Source: Flavobacteriaceae bacterium UBA1903 (lineage in GTDB: Bacteria; Bacteroidota; Bacteroidia; Flavobacteriales; Flavobacteriaceae). From it: a DNA stretch of 64,000 nucleotides. The first letter of the stretch is position 1. Every line of letters begins with the position of its first letter. Under the pieces are notes generated by a model. The model ran no database searches and was not told where the DNA came from. It worked only from the letters and a program-made list of their open reading frames with translations. A program made the position numbers and the translations under genes. Below, one piece after another: positions 47,575 to 56,437 of this stretch. The stretch spans positions 32,841-96,840 of the forward strand of contig DDGL01000016.1 in the NCBI GenBank assembly GCA_002337605.1. The letters are read 5' to 3'.

Positions 47575-50500
47575 ATGAGCAACTATCATTTCAACGATAT
47601 TGAAGAAAAATGGCAACAGTACTGGGCCAAAAATGAAACGTTTAAAGCATCCAATGCTTCTGAAAAACCTAAATACTATGTGTTGGATATGTTTCCCTAC
47701 CCTTCAGGAGCAGGATTACACGTAGGACATCCGTTAGGATATATTGCGAGCGATGTGTATGCGCGTTACAAGCGTCACAAGGGCTTTAATGTGTTGCACC
47801 CCATGGGATACGATAGTTTTGGGTTGCCGGCAGAGCAATATGCCATCCAGACCGGACAGCATCCAGCGCAAACTACCAAAGTGAATATTGAAGGTGGAAC
47901 CGATAAACAAGGCACAAAAATAGCCGGGTATCGTAAACAACTGGATCAGATCGGGTTTAGTTTCGATTGGAGCCGCGAAGTGCGCACGAGTGATCCGAGC
48001 TACTACAAATGGACGCAATGGATTTTCATTCAGCTTTTTGAAAGCTGGTATGACACCGAAGCTGATAAAGCCCGTCCTGTTTCAGAATTAGTTGAACTTT
48101 TTTCTACGGAAGGAAATACAAAAGTACAAGCAGTCTGTGATGAAGCTATTGAATCATTTACAGCCTCACAATGGATTTCTTTTTCTGAAGCACAACAACA
48201 GGAACTATTATTAAAATACAGACTTACCTATTTGGCCGAAACCGAAGTAAACTGGTGCCCGGAACTGGGAACCGTTTTGGCAAATGACGAAGTGGTAAAT
48301 GGCGTTTCAGAACGTGGCGGACATCCCGTAATCCGTAAAAAAATGAAGCAGTGGAGTATGCGTATCACTGCATATGCTCAAAGATTACTGGATGGTTTGG
48401 ACACCATAGACTGGCCACAACCCCTTAAAGATTCACAAACCAATTGGATTGGGCGTTCCGAAGGTGCAACAGTTACTTTTAAAGTAAAACACGATGCCAC
48501 CCTGAGCACAGTCGAAGGGTCACACACGATTCCGGTGTTTACCACAAGACCAGACACCATTTTCGGTGTTTCATTTATGACGTTGGCACCGGAACACGAA
48601 TTAGTGTCAAAAATAACCACGCCAGCACAAAAAGACGAAGTAGAAGCGTACATCACCGCAACCGCAAAACGTAGCGAGCGCGAGCGAATGGCCGATGTAA
48701 AAACTATTTCTGGTGCATTTACAGGCGCTTATGCCGAGCATCCTTTTACCAAGAAACCTATTCCTATCTGGATTGGCGATTACGTATTGGCAGGCTACGG
48801 AACAGGAGCGGTGATGTCTGTCCCCTGTGGCGATCAGCGGGATTACGATTTTGCAAAACATTTTAATATTGAAATTCCTAATATTTTTGAAGGGGTTGAT
48901 ATTTCTGAAGAAGCCTATGCAGATAAAGACAATACAAAGATTGCTAATAGTGATTTCCTAAACGGGCTCAACTACAAAAAAGCAACCAAGACCGCTATTT
49001 ACGAGCTGGAAAAATTAGGAGCAGGAACAGGGAAGGTTAACTATCGTTTACGGGATGCTGTGTTTAGCCGACAGCGCTACTGGGGAGAGCCATTCCCGGT
49101 ATATTACAAAAATGGAATGCCACAAATGATAGACGCAGCGCATTTGCCACTGCACCTGCCAGAAATTAACGAGTATTTGCCTACAGAAGATGGTCAACCG
49201 CCTTTAGGCCGTGCTGAAAACTGGGCCTGGGATGTTGAAAAGTTGGCAGTTGTTGGTTGTGAGTTGATAGATAATGAAACCGTGTTTCCTTTGGAGTTAA
49301 ACACTATGCCGGGCTGGGCGGGGAGTAGCACGTATATGTTTAGATACATGGACCCGAATAATGAGGAAGCCTTAGCGAGTAAAGAAGCGATGGAGTACTG
49401 GGAAAATGTAGACCTGTATTTAGGGGGAAGTGAACACGCTACAGGACATTTACTGTACAGCCGTTTCTGGGTTAAAGCACTGTATGATCTAGGACATTTG
49501 AAAGTGGAGGAGCCTTTCAAAAAACTCATTAACCAAGGAATGATTTTGGGGGAGAGTGCTTTTGTTTACAGGTTGGACTCTGTAACATTTACAGATAGTG
49601 AATTAGAAAATGAATTTTTCAATTCAGCTATTTCTAACGAACATTATCTTAGAGATAGGCGTAGAGCTATAGTTGAAACTAAAGATGTGAAAAAATTAGT
49701 TTTAGTTACATTCAATAAAAAGGAAGATTTTTCTTTTTTAAACTCTTCAATCATAGATGTCGGAGAAAATCGAAACTTTTATTCTTTGAACTTTTCACCT
49801 ATTCATGCAGATGTTTCTATGATTAACACGTCTAATGAACTAGACATCGAAGCCTTCAAAAACTGGCGCGAAGAGTATAAAGATGCCAAATTTATAACCG
49901 AAGAAGACAGCACCTTCAAAGTTTCCCGCGAAGTCGAAAAAATGTCCAAATCCAAATACAACGTGGTAAGTCCGGACGATATTTGTAAGGATTACGGGGC
50001 AGACACCTTGCGTTTGTATGAAATGTTCTTAGGTCCCTTAGAACAAGCCAAGCCGTGGAGCATGGCGGGGATCACAGGCGTGCATAGTTTCCTTAAAAAA
50101 TTATGGAAGTTGTATCACACAGGTGAAAACGGAGCGTTTGCAGTTTCAGCTACGGAAGCTTCTAAAGACAGTTTAAAGATCTTACACAAAACCATTAAAA
50201 AGGTAGCAGACGATATTGAGAACTTCAGTTTTAATACGTCGGTTTCTACCTTTATGATCGCAGTAAATGAATTAACGGCTCAAAAATGTACATCCAGAGA
50301 AGTATTAGAACCTTTATTAGTATTGATTTCACCGTATGCGCCACACATTGCTGAAGAATTGTGGAGCAAACTAGGGCATTCAGAAAGCATAAGCGAAGCT
50401 CCGTTTCCTAAGTTTGAAGAAAAGTACCTGGTGGAAAGCAGCAAAGAATATCCAATTTCATTTAATGGAAAAATGCGTTTTACGTTAGAATTGCCATTGG

Positions 50501-50625
50501 ATATGAGCAAAGACGAAATTGAATCTGCCGTAATGGCACATGAAAAAACGGCGCATTACTTAGAAGGAAGAACGCCTAAAAAAGTGATCGTAGTGCCCGG
50601 AAAGATCGTGAATATTGTGGGGTAG
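47575..50625 (+). CDS. leuS: Leucyl-tRNA synthetase
   Basis: A class I synthetase of 1016 residues. HVGH (49-52) is the HIGH motif and KMSKS is at 789-793. The editing domain has TTRPDTIFG near 321. The protein is larger than the usual Bacteroidetes form (about 940): it has the lineage insert near 160-230, a dispersed palindromic element read as TLSTVEG (309-315) inside the editing domain, and an AT-rich insert near 672-735. The start at 47575 is fixed by MSNYHFNDIEEKWQ and the promoter at 47540. No adjacent gene shares the transcript. Confidence 0.96.
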   Translation: MSNYHFNDIEEKWQQYWAKNETFKASNASEKPKYYVLDMFPYPSGAGLHVGHPLGYIASDVYARYKRHKGFNVLHPMGYDSFGLPAEQYAIQTGQHPAQTTKVNIEGGTDKQGTKIAGYRKQLDQIGFSFDWSREVRTSDPSYYKWTQWIFIQLFESWYDTEADKARPVSELVELFSTEGNTKVQAVCDEAIESFTASQWISFSEAQQQELLLKYRLTYLAETEVNWCPELGTVLANDEVVNGVSERGGHPVIRKKMKQWSMRITAYAQRLLDGLDTIDWPQPLKDSQTNWIGRSEGATVTFKVKHDATLSTVEGSHTIPVFTTRPDTIFGVSFMTLAPEHELVSKITTPAQKDEVEAYITATAKRSERERMADVKTISGAFTGAYAEHPFTKKPIPIWIGDYVLAGYGTGAVMSVPCGDQRDYDFAKHFNIEIPNIFEGVDISEEAYADKDNTKIANSDFLNGLNYKKATKTAIYELEKLGAGTGKVNYRLRDAVFSRQRYWGEPFPVYYKNGMPQMIDAAHLPLHLPEINEYLPTEDGQPPLGRAENWAWDVEKLAVVGCELIDNETVFPLELNTMPGWAGSSTYMFRYMDPNNEEALASKEAMEYWENVDLYLGGSEHATGHLLYSRFWVKALYDLGHLKVEEPFKKLINQGMILGESAFVYRLDSVTFTDSELENEFFNSAISNEHYLRDRRRAIVETKDVKKLVLVTFNKKEDFSFLNSSIIDVGENRNFYSLNFSPIHADVSMINTSNELDIEAFKNWREEYKDAKFITEEDSTFKVSREVEKMSKSKYNVVSPDDICKDYGADTLRLYEMFLGPLEQAKPWSMAGITGVHSFLKKLWKLYHTGENGAFAVSATEASKDSLKILHKTIKKVADDIENFSFNTSVSTFMIAVNELTAQKCTSREVLEPLLVLISPYAPHIAEELWSKLGHSESISEAPFPKFEEKYLVESSKEYPISFNGKMRFTLELPLDMSKDEIESAVMAHEKTAHYLEGRTPKKVIVVPGKIVNIVG
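48499..48520. repeat. Dispersed palindromic element inside leuS
   Basis: ACCCTGAGCACAGTCGAAGGGT: 5-base arms ACCCT/AGGGT around the GAGCACAGTCGA core. It is read in frame as TLSTVEG in the leuS editing domain. Confidence 0.8.
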
Positions 50626-50645
50626 TTTAGCTATTAAATTGATAG

Positions 50646-50709
50646 TTCGAGCTTAGTCGAGAACTATGTTGAATTTAGATAGTTTCAATGAGGTTTCGAC
50701 TGCGCTCAA
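50646..50709. repeat. Inverted pair of dispersed elements between leuS and the peptidase gene
   Basis: TCGAGCTTAGTCGAGA at 50646-50661 and TTTCGACTGCGCTCAA at 50694-50709 form a loose inverted pair, the same arrangement as at 32381-32438 but with more mismatches. Confidence 0.6.
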
Positions 50710-50890
50710 CCAGACAGCGTTAGTTTTTTGTAGTAGTTCTGTTAATTTTTTCTTCAAATTTTGTCAGCCTGAAAATGCTTGCACAGTATTTGCTATCTTT
50801 AATCCAGAATTAACTCAGTTTATTTCGGATAAATAAAAACAGAAAATAACAATAAAAATAGCGAAAGCTATTTCAATAAATAATAAATTT

Positions 50891-51580
50891 ATGTTAGGAT
50901 ATTATGTGCTCGCAGGAGCAATCTTCTTAGTAAGTATGTATGTAAGCAACAGGCTTAAAAGCAAGTTCAAAAAGTACTCGAAGGTTCATTTACAAAACGG
51001 AATGAGCGGTAAGGAAATCGCCGAAAAAATGCTTGCAGATAATGGAATTACCGATGTTGAGGTAATTTCAGTAGCAGGACAATTGACAGATCATTACAAT
51101 CCAAAAAGCAAAACGGTAAACTTAAGTGAACCCGTGTATATGCAGCGTAATGCTGCGGCTGCGGCTGTGGCAGCACACGAAGTGGGTCACGCAGTACAAC
51201 ATGCTACGGCGTATAGCTGGTTGCAAATGCGTTCGGCTATTGTACCGGCAGTTGGAGTAAGTAGTAAGCTCTCTAACTTTGTGATCATGGGGGGAATTAT
51301 ATTGAGTGCTATGGGAATGGCTCTTGGAAACTGGGTTTTCCTTATTGGAATTGGACTATTTGCCATGACAACAGTCTTTTCATTTATTACGTTACCGGTA
51401 GAATATGATGCCAGTAACCGTGCTTTGGCCTGGTTAAAAAATAATAACATGGTGACTTCTGAAGAGCTAGCAGGTTCTAAAGATGCTTTAAAATGGGCTG
51501 CCAGAACGTATTTGGTAGCAGCGCTTGGTTCGTTGGCAACACTATTATACTTTATCTCTATCTTTTTGGGGAGACGATAA
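50891..51580 (+). CDS. Membrane zinc metallopeptidase (YugP family)
   Basis: A 229-residue inner-membrane protease. The zinc motif HEVGH is at residues 96-100, after a hydrophobic start (1-20), and helices follow at about 118-160 and 205-226. VLAGAIFLVSMYVSNRLKSKFKKYS and NGMSGKEIAEKML are family signatures. The substrate is unknown. A terminator at 51606-51640 is shared with the convergent CPBP gene. Confidence 0.93.
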   Translation: MLGYYVLAGAIFLVSMYVSNRLKSKFKKYSKVHLQNGMSGKEIAEKMLADNGITDVEVISVAGQLTDHYNPKSKTVNLSEPVYMQRNAAAAAVAAHEVGHAVQHATAYSWLQMRSAIVPAVGVSSKLSNFVIMGGIILSAMGMALGNWVFLIGIGLFAMTTVFSFITLPVEYDASNRALAWLKNNNMVTSEELAGSKDALKWAARTYLVAALGSLATLLYFISIFLGRR

Positions 51581-51605
51581 GTAGTTGATATAAAATTAGG
51601 ATTTT

Positions 51606-51640
51606 AACCGAAGTTAGTGGAAGCTGGCTTCGGTTTTTTT
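51606..51640 (+). terminator. Terminator of the metallopeptidase gene
   Basis: AACCGAAG (51606-51613) pairs with CTTCGGTT (51628-51635), followed by T residues. The stem overlaps the 3' end of the convergent CPBP gene. Confidence 0.8.
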
Positions 51641-52318
51641 ATTCCTTGTATAATACTTTACAAATAACAAAATACTTATAGGAGGAAGAATGCCTTTGAA
51701 TATAGAGATCACAGTTTCTGTAGTGCCTGAAAGTATTTTTTCATCTGTGCCTGCTAGCAACAATTCACCATACGGAGCAGCATCTAAGCAAAGTGTGACT
51801 AAAAAGTTCCATCCCAGATGCATACCCACTGCTAAAGCAATTGATTTTGTTTTAACAAAGGAATATCCCCAAGCGTAGCCCATAAAGCCTGTAATTACAA
51901 AAACATATATCATTGGAATTATGTTGCCACCTAGCATCCCATAGGAGAACCAGTGGTATACTCCAAATGCAGCTGAAGAGATCAACAGTGCGTATGTCTT
52001 TTTTAATCTTGATAGTAATATATATAAAATGGCACCACGAAAAAGGAGCTCTTCGTATACAGCAGATTTTAAATGATACCAAAAAGAAAGTACTATTTCT
52101 GAAATATGTATAGAAGGTTGTAGAGTCCAGGTACGTTGCGAAATTTCAGATTGAATATATACTACGATCCCATTTAATATCAAGGTAAAAAACAAACCCG
52201 TAATAAATTGAAGTATTCTTTTTGTAAGCGGAAAAGGACCTAGTGTCCGAAGGTCTTTTTTCTCAAAGACATAGAGGAGTCCCCATGAGAGTATCAGGAT
52301 GATAAGGATTCCAATCAT
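51614..52318 (-). CDS. CPBP family intramembrane glutamic endopeptidase
   Basis: A 234-residue membrane protease. The active residues are E89, E90 and R94 in VYEELLFRG, H122 in GVYHWFSYG, and H167 and N171 in GMHLGWNF. The ATG at 52318 is chosen because it follows the HTH stop by 7 bases; longer starts overlap that gene. CPBP proteases process signalling peptides or prenylated substrates in various systems. The tight link with a membrane-anchored HTH gene suggests one regulatory unit (inference). Confidence 0.9.
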   Translation of the reverse strand: MIGILIILILSWGLLYVFEKKDLRTLGPFPLTKRILQFITGLFFTLILNGIVVYIQSEISQRTWTLQPSIHISEIVLSFWYHLKSAVYEELLFRGAILYILLSRLKKTYALLISSAAFGVYHWFSYGMLGGNIIPMIYVFVITGFMGYAWGYSFVKTKSIALAVGMHLGWNFLVTLCLDAAPYGELLLAGTDEKILSGTTETVISIFKGILPPISILLFVKYYTRNKKTEASFH

Positions 52319-52325
52319 AACAAAG

Positions 52326-52730
52326 TCACTTAGTAAGCTTGTACAACAGCAAGCTAATACCACTAATTACTAGTGCAGCAAACAGAAGAAGCTCGAAAGT
52401 GGTTTCTGGAAAATTTGGCGATTGAGCGAGGTAGGCCAAGGCTAAAAGAATTAAAACAACCATACCACCAACATATAGGGCGATTTTCCCCCTATGTTTT
52501 GGAGCTTGTATGGCTTGATCGCGATTGTCTAACAAGTCTAATGAAAAGCCCAAATGCTTAGCAAGCACTTTTAAAGTATGCATTCTCGGGGTGACTTGCC
52601 CTTTTTCGATCCGTTGGATAGAACGGAGGCTTATGTTTGAAACGTCAGCTAATTCTTGTTGGGTATATCCCATGGCAATACGGTATTTTTTTACAGTGTT
52701 AGCAATGATCTCTTGTTGTTTATCTTGCAT
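52326..52730 (-). CDS. XRE-family regulator with C-terminal membrane helices
   Basis: A 134-residue protein. The HTH spans about residues 14-55 (GYTQQELADVSNISLRSIQRIEKGQVTPR), and two membrane helices follow (about 85-104 and 110-128). The regulator is therefore anchored to the membrane. The ATG at 52730 is preferred over GTG at 52733, which is part of the -7 element TACGTTTG. It forms an operon with the CPBP protease, which could cleave or respond to it. Confidence 0.85.
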   Translation of the reverse strand: MQDKQQEIIANTVKKYRIAMGYTQQELADVSNISLRSIQRIEKGQVTPRMHTLKVLAKHLGFSLDLLDNRDQAIQAPKHRGKIALYVGGMVVLILLALAYLAQSPNFPETTFELLLFAALVISGISLLLYKLTK

Positions 52731-52732
52731 CA

Positions 52733-52740
52733 CAAACGTA
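52733..52740 (-). promoter_or_regulatory. -7 element of the XRE-CPBP operon
   Basis: TACGTTTG on the minus strand ends only 2 bases before the ATG at 52730, so +1 would fall just inside the gene. It is either a chance match or the true start is further downstream. Confidence 0.35.
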
Positions 52741-52843
52741 TCTATTAATAAGCTATATTTTGTTTTAAGGCTTACGTCACTCTTGCGCCATTCTTATGAC
52801 ACTCCTTATAACAGCTGACTTTACATTTAACTAGCGCATCAAA

Positions 52844-54214
52844 TTATCCAACCACATTATCAGGGTTATACCCTAAATAAGGCACTTCTTTTTCAGTAAA
52901 ACGAATTCCGTAGTCTTCCATTTCCTTTAAAATAGGTTCGTATACTTCTTTTTTAATAGGAAGTTGCACCCCTGGATTGGTAATTTCTTCATTTAAAATT
53001 TTAAGCGTTGCAATAGCAACTGGCAAGCCAACTGTTTTTGCCATGGCTGTATAGGTTTGGTCGTCACCATTAATGACCATGCTACTATCTATTTGATATT
53101 TTTTGCCTTTTAGCTCGTATCCGAATTTGTGGTACATCACGATCATATCTTTATCGTGTGCCTGTAAGGTCCATTTGTCTTCTAGTATTTTTTGAAGGGC
53201 TTGTGCAGGCGTAGCATCTTTTATGCCTATTTTCTTTTTATTATTAAATATATCCAGCTCCAGCAATTTGCCCCACATAAGATCGTCCTGATCTATTTTA
53301 AGGTTGTGGCGAAGCTTCAATTCTACAGAATCGGTTGGAGAATACGGTAAAAATAAGTTTACAAAATTACGGTAACTTAAATTTTCAGAATCCGGAATGG
53401 TGTAGCTATCGTCTGTCATTCCTAATTGCACAAACATATTCCATGCTTTACTAAATCCTACCCGACGAATGGTCCCGCGGTATAAGGTTAAGATGTCTTC
53501 CAGTCCATAAATGCTTCGGTACTTTAAAGAGTTTCTATTAGCAAGACCTTCAAATCTTCCGTGACCTTCTACTTCTAAAAATTCAGTTCTTCTAAAGAGT
53601 CTGTGGTAGGGGATATACTTATAGGTGCCTTCCTGGATAAATTCGGCAGCGCCTCCCTGTCCGGCTAGCACTACATTTCTTGGGTTCCAGGTAAATTTAT
53701 AATGCCAAAGGTTATCGTCACTCTCCGGAGCCACCAAGCCACCAGTAAAGCTTTCAAATAAAAGCATCTTTCCGCCTTTATCCCGTATCCGGTCTATTAC
53801 CTGCATCGCACTCATATGGTCAATTCCCGGGTCCAAACCTATTTCATTCATAAAAACCAATCCTTTTGCTTTTACTTTTGGATCCAACAATTGCATTTCG
53901 TTGCTAACGTAGGAAGCGGTAACCAGGTTTTTGCCAAACTCCAGGCAGTCTTTTGCCACCTCCATGTGGTAACGGGCAGGTAGCATAGAGATTACAATGT
54001 CTGCATTTTCAACAGCTTCACGTCGTTGGGCAGCATTAAAAACATCTAATAAAATACCACGCCCGTTGGGGTGGCCGCTTGTAAATTTTTGAGCATTCTG
54101 AATATTGAGGTCTCCAATGGTGAGGAAAAGTTCTTCAGCCTCAGATTTATCGAGTAAATATTTGATTAAACTTGTGGCAGAACGTCCTGCACCAATAATT
54201 AAAATGTTACGCAT
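52844..54214 (-). CDS. Saccharopine dehydrogenase family protein
   Basis: A 456-residue NAD(P)-dependent enzyme. The Rossmann motif is IIGAGRSATSL (6-16), and the family motifs VTASYVSNEM and EIGLDPGIDHMSAM (about 123-136) are present. In lysine metabolism such enzymes interconvert saccharopine and glutamate plus aminoadipate semialdehyde; in Bacteroidetes the role is not always lysine. It is divergent from the DUF423 gene. Confidence 0.9.
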   Translation of the reverse strand: MRNILIIGAGRSATSLIKYLLDKSEAEELFLTIGDLNIQNAQKFTSGHPNGRGILLDVFNAAQRREAVENADIVISMLPARYHMEVAKDCLEFGKNLVTASYVSNEMQLLDPKVKAKGLVFMNEIGLDPGIDHMSAMQVIDRIRDKGGKMLLFESFTGGLVAPESDDNLWHYKFTWNPRNVVLAGQGGAAEFIQEGTYKYIPYHRLFRRTEFLEVEGHGRFEGLANRNSLKYRSIYGLEDILTLYRGTIRRVGFSKAWNMFVQLGMTDDSYTIPDSENLSYRNFVNLFLPYSPTDSVELKLRHNLKIDQDDLMWGKLLELDIFNNKKKIGIKDATPAQALQKILEDKWTLQAHDKDMIVMYHKFGYELKGKKYQIDSSMVINGDDQTYTAMAKTVGLPVAIATLKILNEEITNPGVQLPIKKEVYEPILKEMEDYGIRFTEKEVPYLGYNPDNVVG

Positions 54215-54284
54215 TTGTGGGGTTTTGGTTATCTTTGAAGTATAATTTTATTGCAAGCGAATTTACTAATTGTGAGACACATTT

Positions 54285-54683
54285 ATGGATAAATTGAGCA
54301 AAAATATTGTGGCGACTAGCGCTATTCTGGCTGCTGTTACTATCGCTATTGGTGCCTTTGGTGCCCATGGATTAAAACAATTAGTATCGGCAGATTCACT
54401 GGCTACTTTCGAGACAGGAGTGCGGTACCAGATGTATCATGTGCTTGCCTTACTGATAGTTGGTTTTACTTCTGCTATTCCGTCGAAAACCAAAAAATGG
54501 GTCTTTCGCTTTTTCTGTTTTGGAATCCTTTTCTTTTCTGGATCTATTTATTTACTGGCATTGAAGGAACAGTTGCCCTTCTCGGTTTCATTCTTAGGAC
54601 CTATAACACCTATAGGTGGGCTTCTTTTTATTTTGGGGTGGGTACGGTTGTCTTATGGGTTATTAACATTTAAAAGGGGATAA
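54285..54683 (+). CDS. DUF423 family membrane protein
   Basis: A 132-residue protein with four membrane helices. GAFGAHGLK near residues 22-30 and FETGVRYQMYHVLALL (about 42-57) are the DUF423 signatures. The function is unknown. It lies upstream of pckA but has a separate promoter from it. Confidence 0.9.
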   Translation: MDKLSKNIVATSAILAAVTIAIGAFGAHGLKQLVSADSLATFETGVRYQMYHVLALLIVGFTSAIPSKTKKWVFRFFCFGILFFSGSIYLLALKEQLPFSVSFLGPITPIGGLLFILGWVRLSYGLLTFKRG

Positions 54684-54721
54684 TTACCTTTTTTTAAAGA
54701 TATTTTGTGTCACATATTTGT

Positions 54722-54729
54722 TATTTTTG
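54722..54729 (+). promoter_or_regulatory. -7 element of pckA
   Basis: TATTTTTG; predicted +1 near 54734, 20 nt before the ATG at 54754. An in-frame TTG at 54718 lies within or before the element and is rejected. Confidence 0.6.
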
Positions 54730-54753
54730 CAGTCACAACAATTAAAACAAGTT

Positions 54754-56355
54754 ATGGTCGATAAAAACCAAACTACCAAAATGATTTCTGTAGAACAATA
54801 CGGAATCAAAAATGCCAACGTACATTACCAACTTCCCTCTGCTGCGTTGCACAAAGAATCTCTTGACAAAGGGATGGGAAAAGAAGCAAGCTCAGGAGCC
54901 TTAGCAATTAATACAGGAGAATTTACCGGGCGGTCTCCAAAAGACAGATTTATAGTTAAAGACGATATTACACGAGACAAAGTGTGGTGGGGAAATATTA
55001 ATATACCTTTCCCAACCGATATGTTTGATGCTTTGTACAACAAAGTAACTGACTATCTTTCTGAAAAAGAAATTTATGTACGCGACAGTTATGCGTGTGC
55101 AGATCCAAAATATCGCTTAAACATTCGTGTTGTAAACGAATATCCATGGAGCAATATGTTTGCGCATAATATGTTCTTGCGTCCTACTGAAGAAGAGTTG
55201 GATGGTTTTGATCCAGAGTGGCTTATTGTAAATGCCCCGGGTTTTATGGCCGATCCTAAAGTGGATGGAACACGCCAGCACAATTTTGCTATTTTAAATT
55301 TCACCAAAAAAATCGCCTTAATTGGTGGTACAGGATATACAGGTGAAATTAAAAAAGGAATTTTCTCTGCGTTGAATTTTATTCTTCCCGTAGATAAAAA
55401 TACAATGCCTATGCACTGTTCTGCCAACGTGGGAGACAATGGCGAAACGGCTATTTTCTTTGGATTGTCTGGAACAGGAAAGACAACCTTATCTGCAGAC
55501 CCAAAAAGAAAATTAATTGGAGATGATGAGCACGGGTGGACTGCTGAAAACAAAGTATTCAACTTTGAAGGGGGTTGCTATGCAAAAGTGATCAATCTTT
55601 CTGCCGAAAATGAACCAGATATCTATAATGCTATCAAACCAGGAGCTATTCTTGAAAACGTAGTAATGGATGCTGAAGGCCACGTAAATTTTGCCGATAC
55701 TTCAATCACGCAGAACACGCGCGTAAGCTACCCGATATACCATATTGATAATATTCAGGAGCCATCTATAGGTGAAAACCCTAAAAATATTTTCTTCCTA
55801 ACAGCCGATGCTTTTGGAGTGTTGCCTCCTATCTCAAAGTTAACACCTGGGCAAGCAGCCTATCACTTTATTAGTGGGTATACTGCAAAAGTAGCGGGAA
55901 CAGAAGAAGGGATCAACGAGCCAACCCCAAGTTTTTCAGCTTGTTTTGGAGCGCCTTTTATGCCGTTACACCCAACCAAATATGCCGAAATGCTAAGTGC
56001 AAAAATGCAGGAAGCTGGTGTTAATGTGTGGTTAATAAACACAGGTTGGACGGGTGGTCCTTATGGAGTAGGTAGCAGGATGAAATTGAAATATACAAGA
56101 GCGATGATCACGGCAGCCTTAGAAGGTGAATTAGCCGATGTGGAGTATGTAAACCATCCTATTTTTGGTTTGGATGTACCGCAAAACTGCCCTAATGTTC
56201 CTAATGAAGTTTTGAATCCAAAAGGAACCTGGAGCAACGAAAAAGCCTACGATATTCAAGCGAAGGAATTAGCTGCATCGTTCAAGGAAAACTTTAAGAA
56301 ATTTGAAGAATATGCCAACGCCGAAATTATGGCAGGCGCTCCAATAGGAGGATAA
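54754..56355 (+). CDS. pckA: Phosphoenolpyruvate carboxykinase (ATP)
   Basis: A 533-residue gluconeogenic enzyme that converts oxaloacetate and ATP to phosphoenolpyruvate. The P-loop GLSGTGKTTLS (about 237-247) and the metal-binding DDEHGW are clear, and the RSPKDRF motif lies near 58. Length is typical of the ATP form. It has its own promoter and a strong terminator shared with hemD. Confidence 0.97.
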   Translation: MVDKNQTTKMISVEQYGIKNANVHYQLPSAALHKESLDKGMGKEASSGALAINTGEFTGRSPKDRFIVKDDITRDKVWWGNINIPFPTDMFDALYNKVTDYLSEKEIYVRDSYACADPKYRLNIRVVNEYPWSNMFAHNMFLRPTEEELDGFDPEWLIVNAPGFMADPKVDGTRQHNFAILNFTKKIALIGGTGYTGEIKKGIFSALNFILPVDKNTMPMHCSANVGDNGETAIFFGLSGTGKTTLSADPKRKLIGDDEHGWTAENKVFNFEGGCYAKVINLSAENEPDIYNAIKPGAILENVVMDAEGHVNFADTSITQNTRVSYPIYHIDNIQEPSIGENPKNIFFLTADAFGVLPPISKLTPGQAAYHFISGYTAKVAGTEEGINEPTPSFSACFGAPFMPLHPTKYAEMLSAKMQEAGVNVWLINTGWTGGPYGVGSRMKLKYTRAMITAALEGELADVEYVNHPIFGLDVPQNCPNVPNEVLNPKGTWSNEKAYDIQAKELAASFKENFKKFEEYANAEIMAGAPIGG

Positions 56356-56374
56356 TCACAATCAGATTTAAACC

Positions 56375-56412
56375 AAAAAGCTCCAAAGGGATACCTTCGG
56401 AGCTTTTTTATT
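56375..56412. terminator. Terminator between pckA and hemD
   Basis: AAAAAGCTCCAAAGG pairs with CCTTCGGAGCTTTTT (one mismatch), with T-tracts on both strands. Confidence 0.9.
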
Positions 56413-56415
56413 TTT

Positions 56416-56436
56416 GCCTAAAGCCTAAAGCCTAAA
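56416..56436. repeat. Heptamer tandem repeat (GCCTAAA)3
   Basis: Three perfect tandem copies in the 30-base space between the pckA terminator and the hemD stop. Confidence 0.9.
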
Positions 56437-56437
56437 G

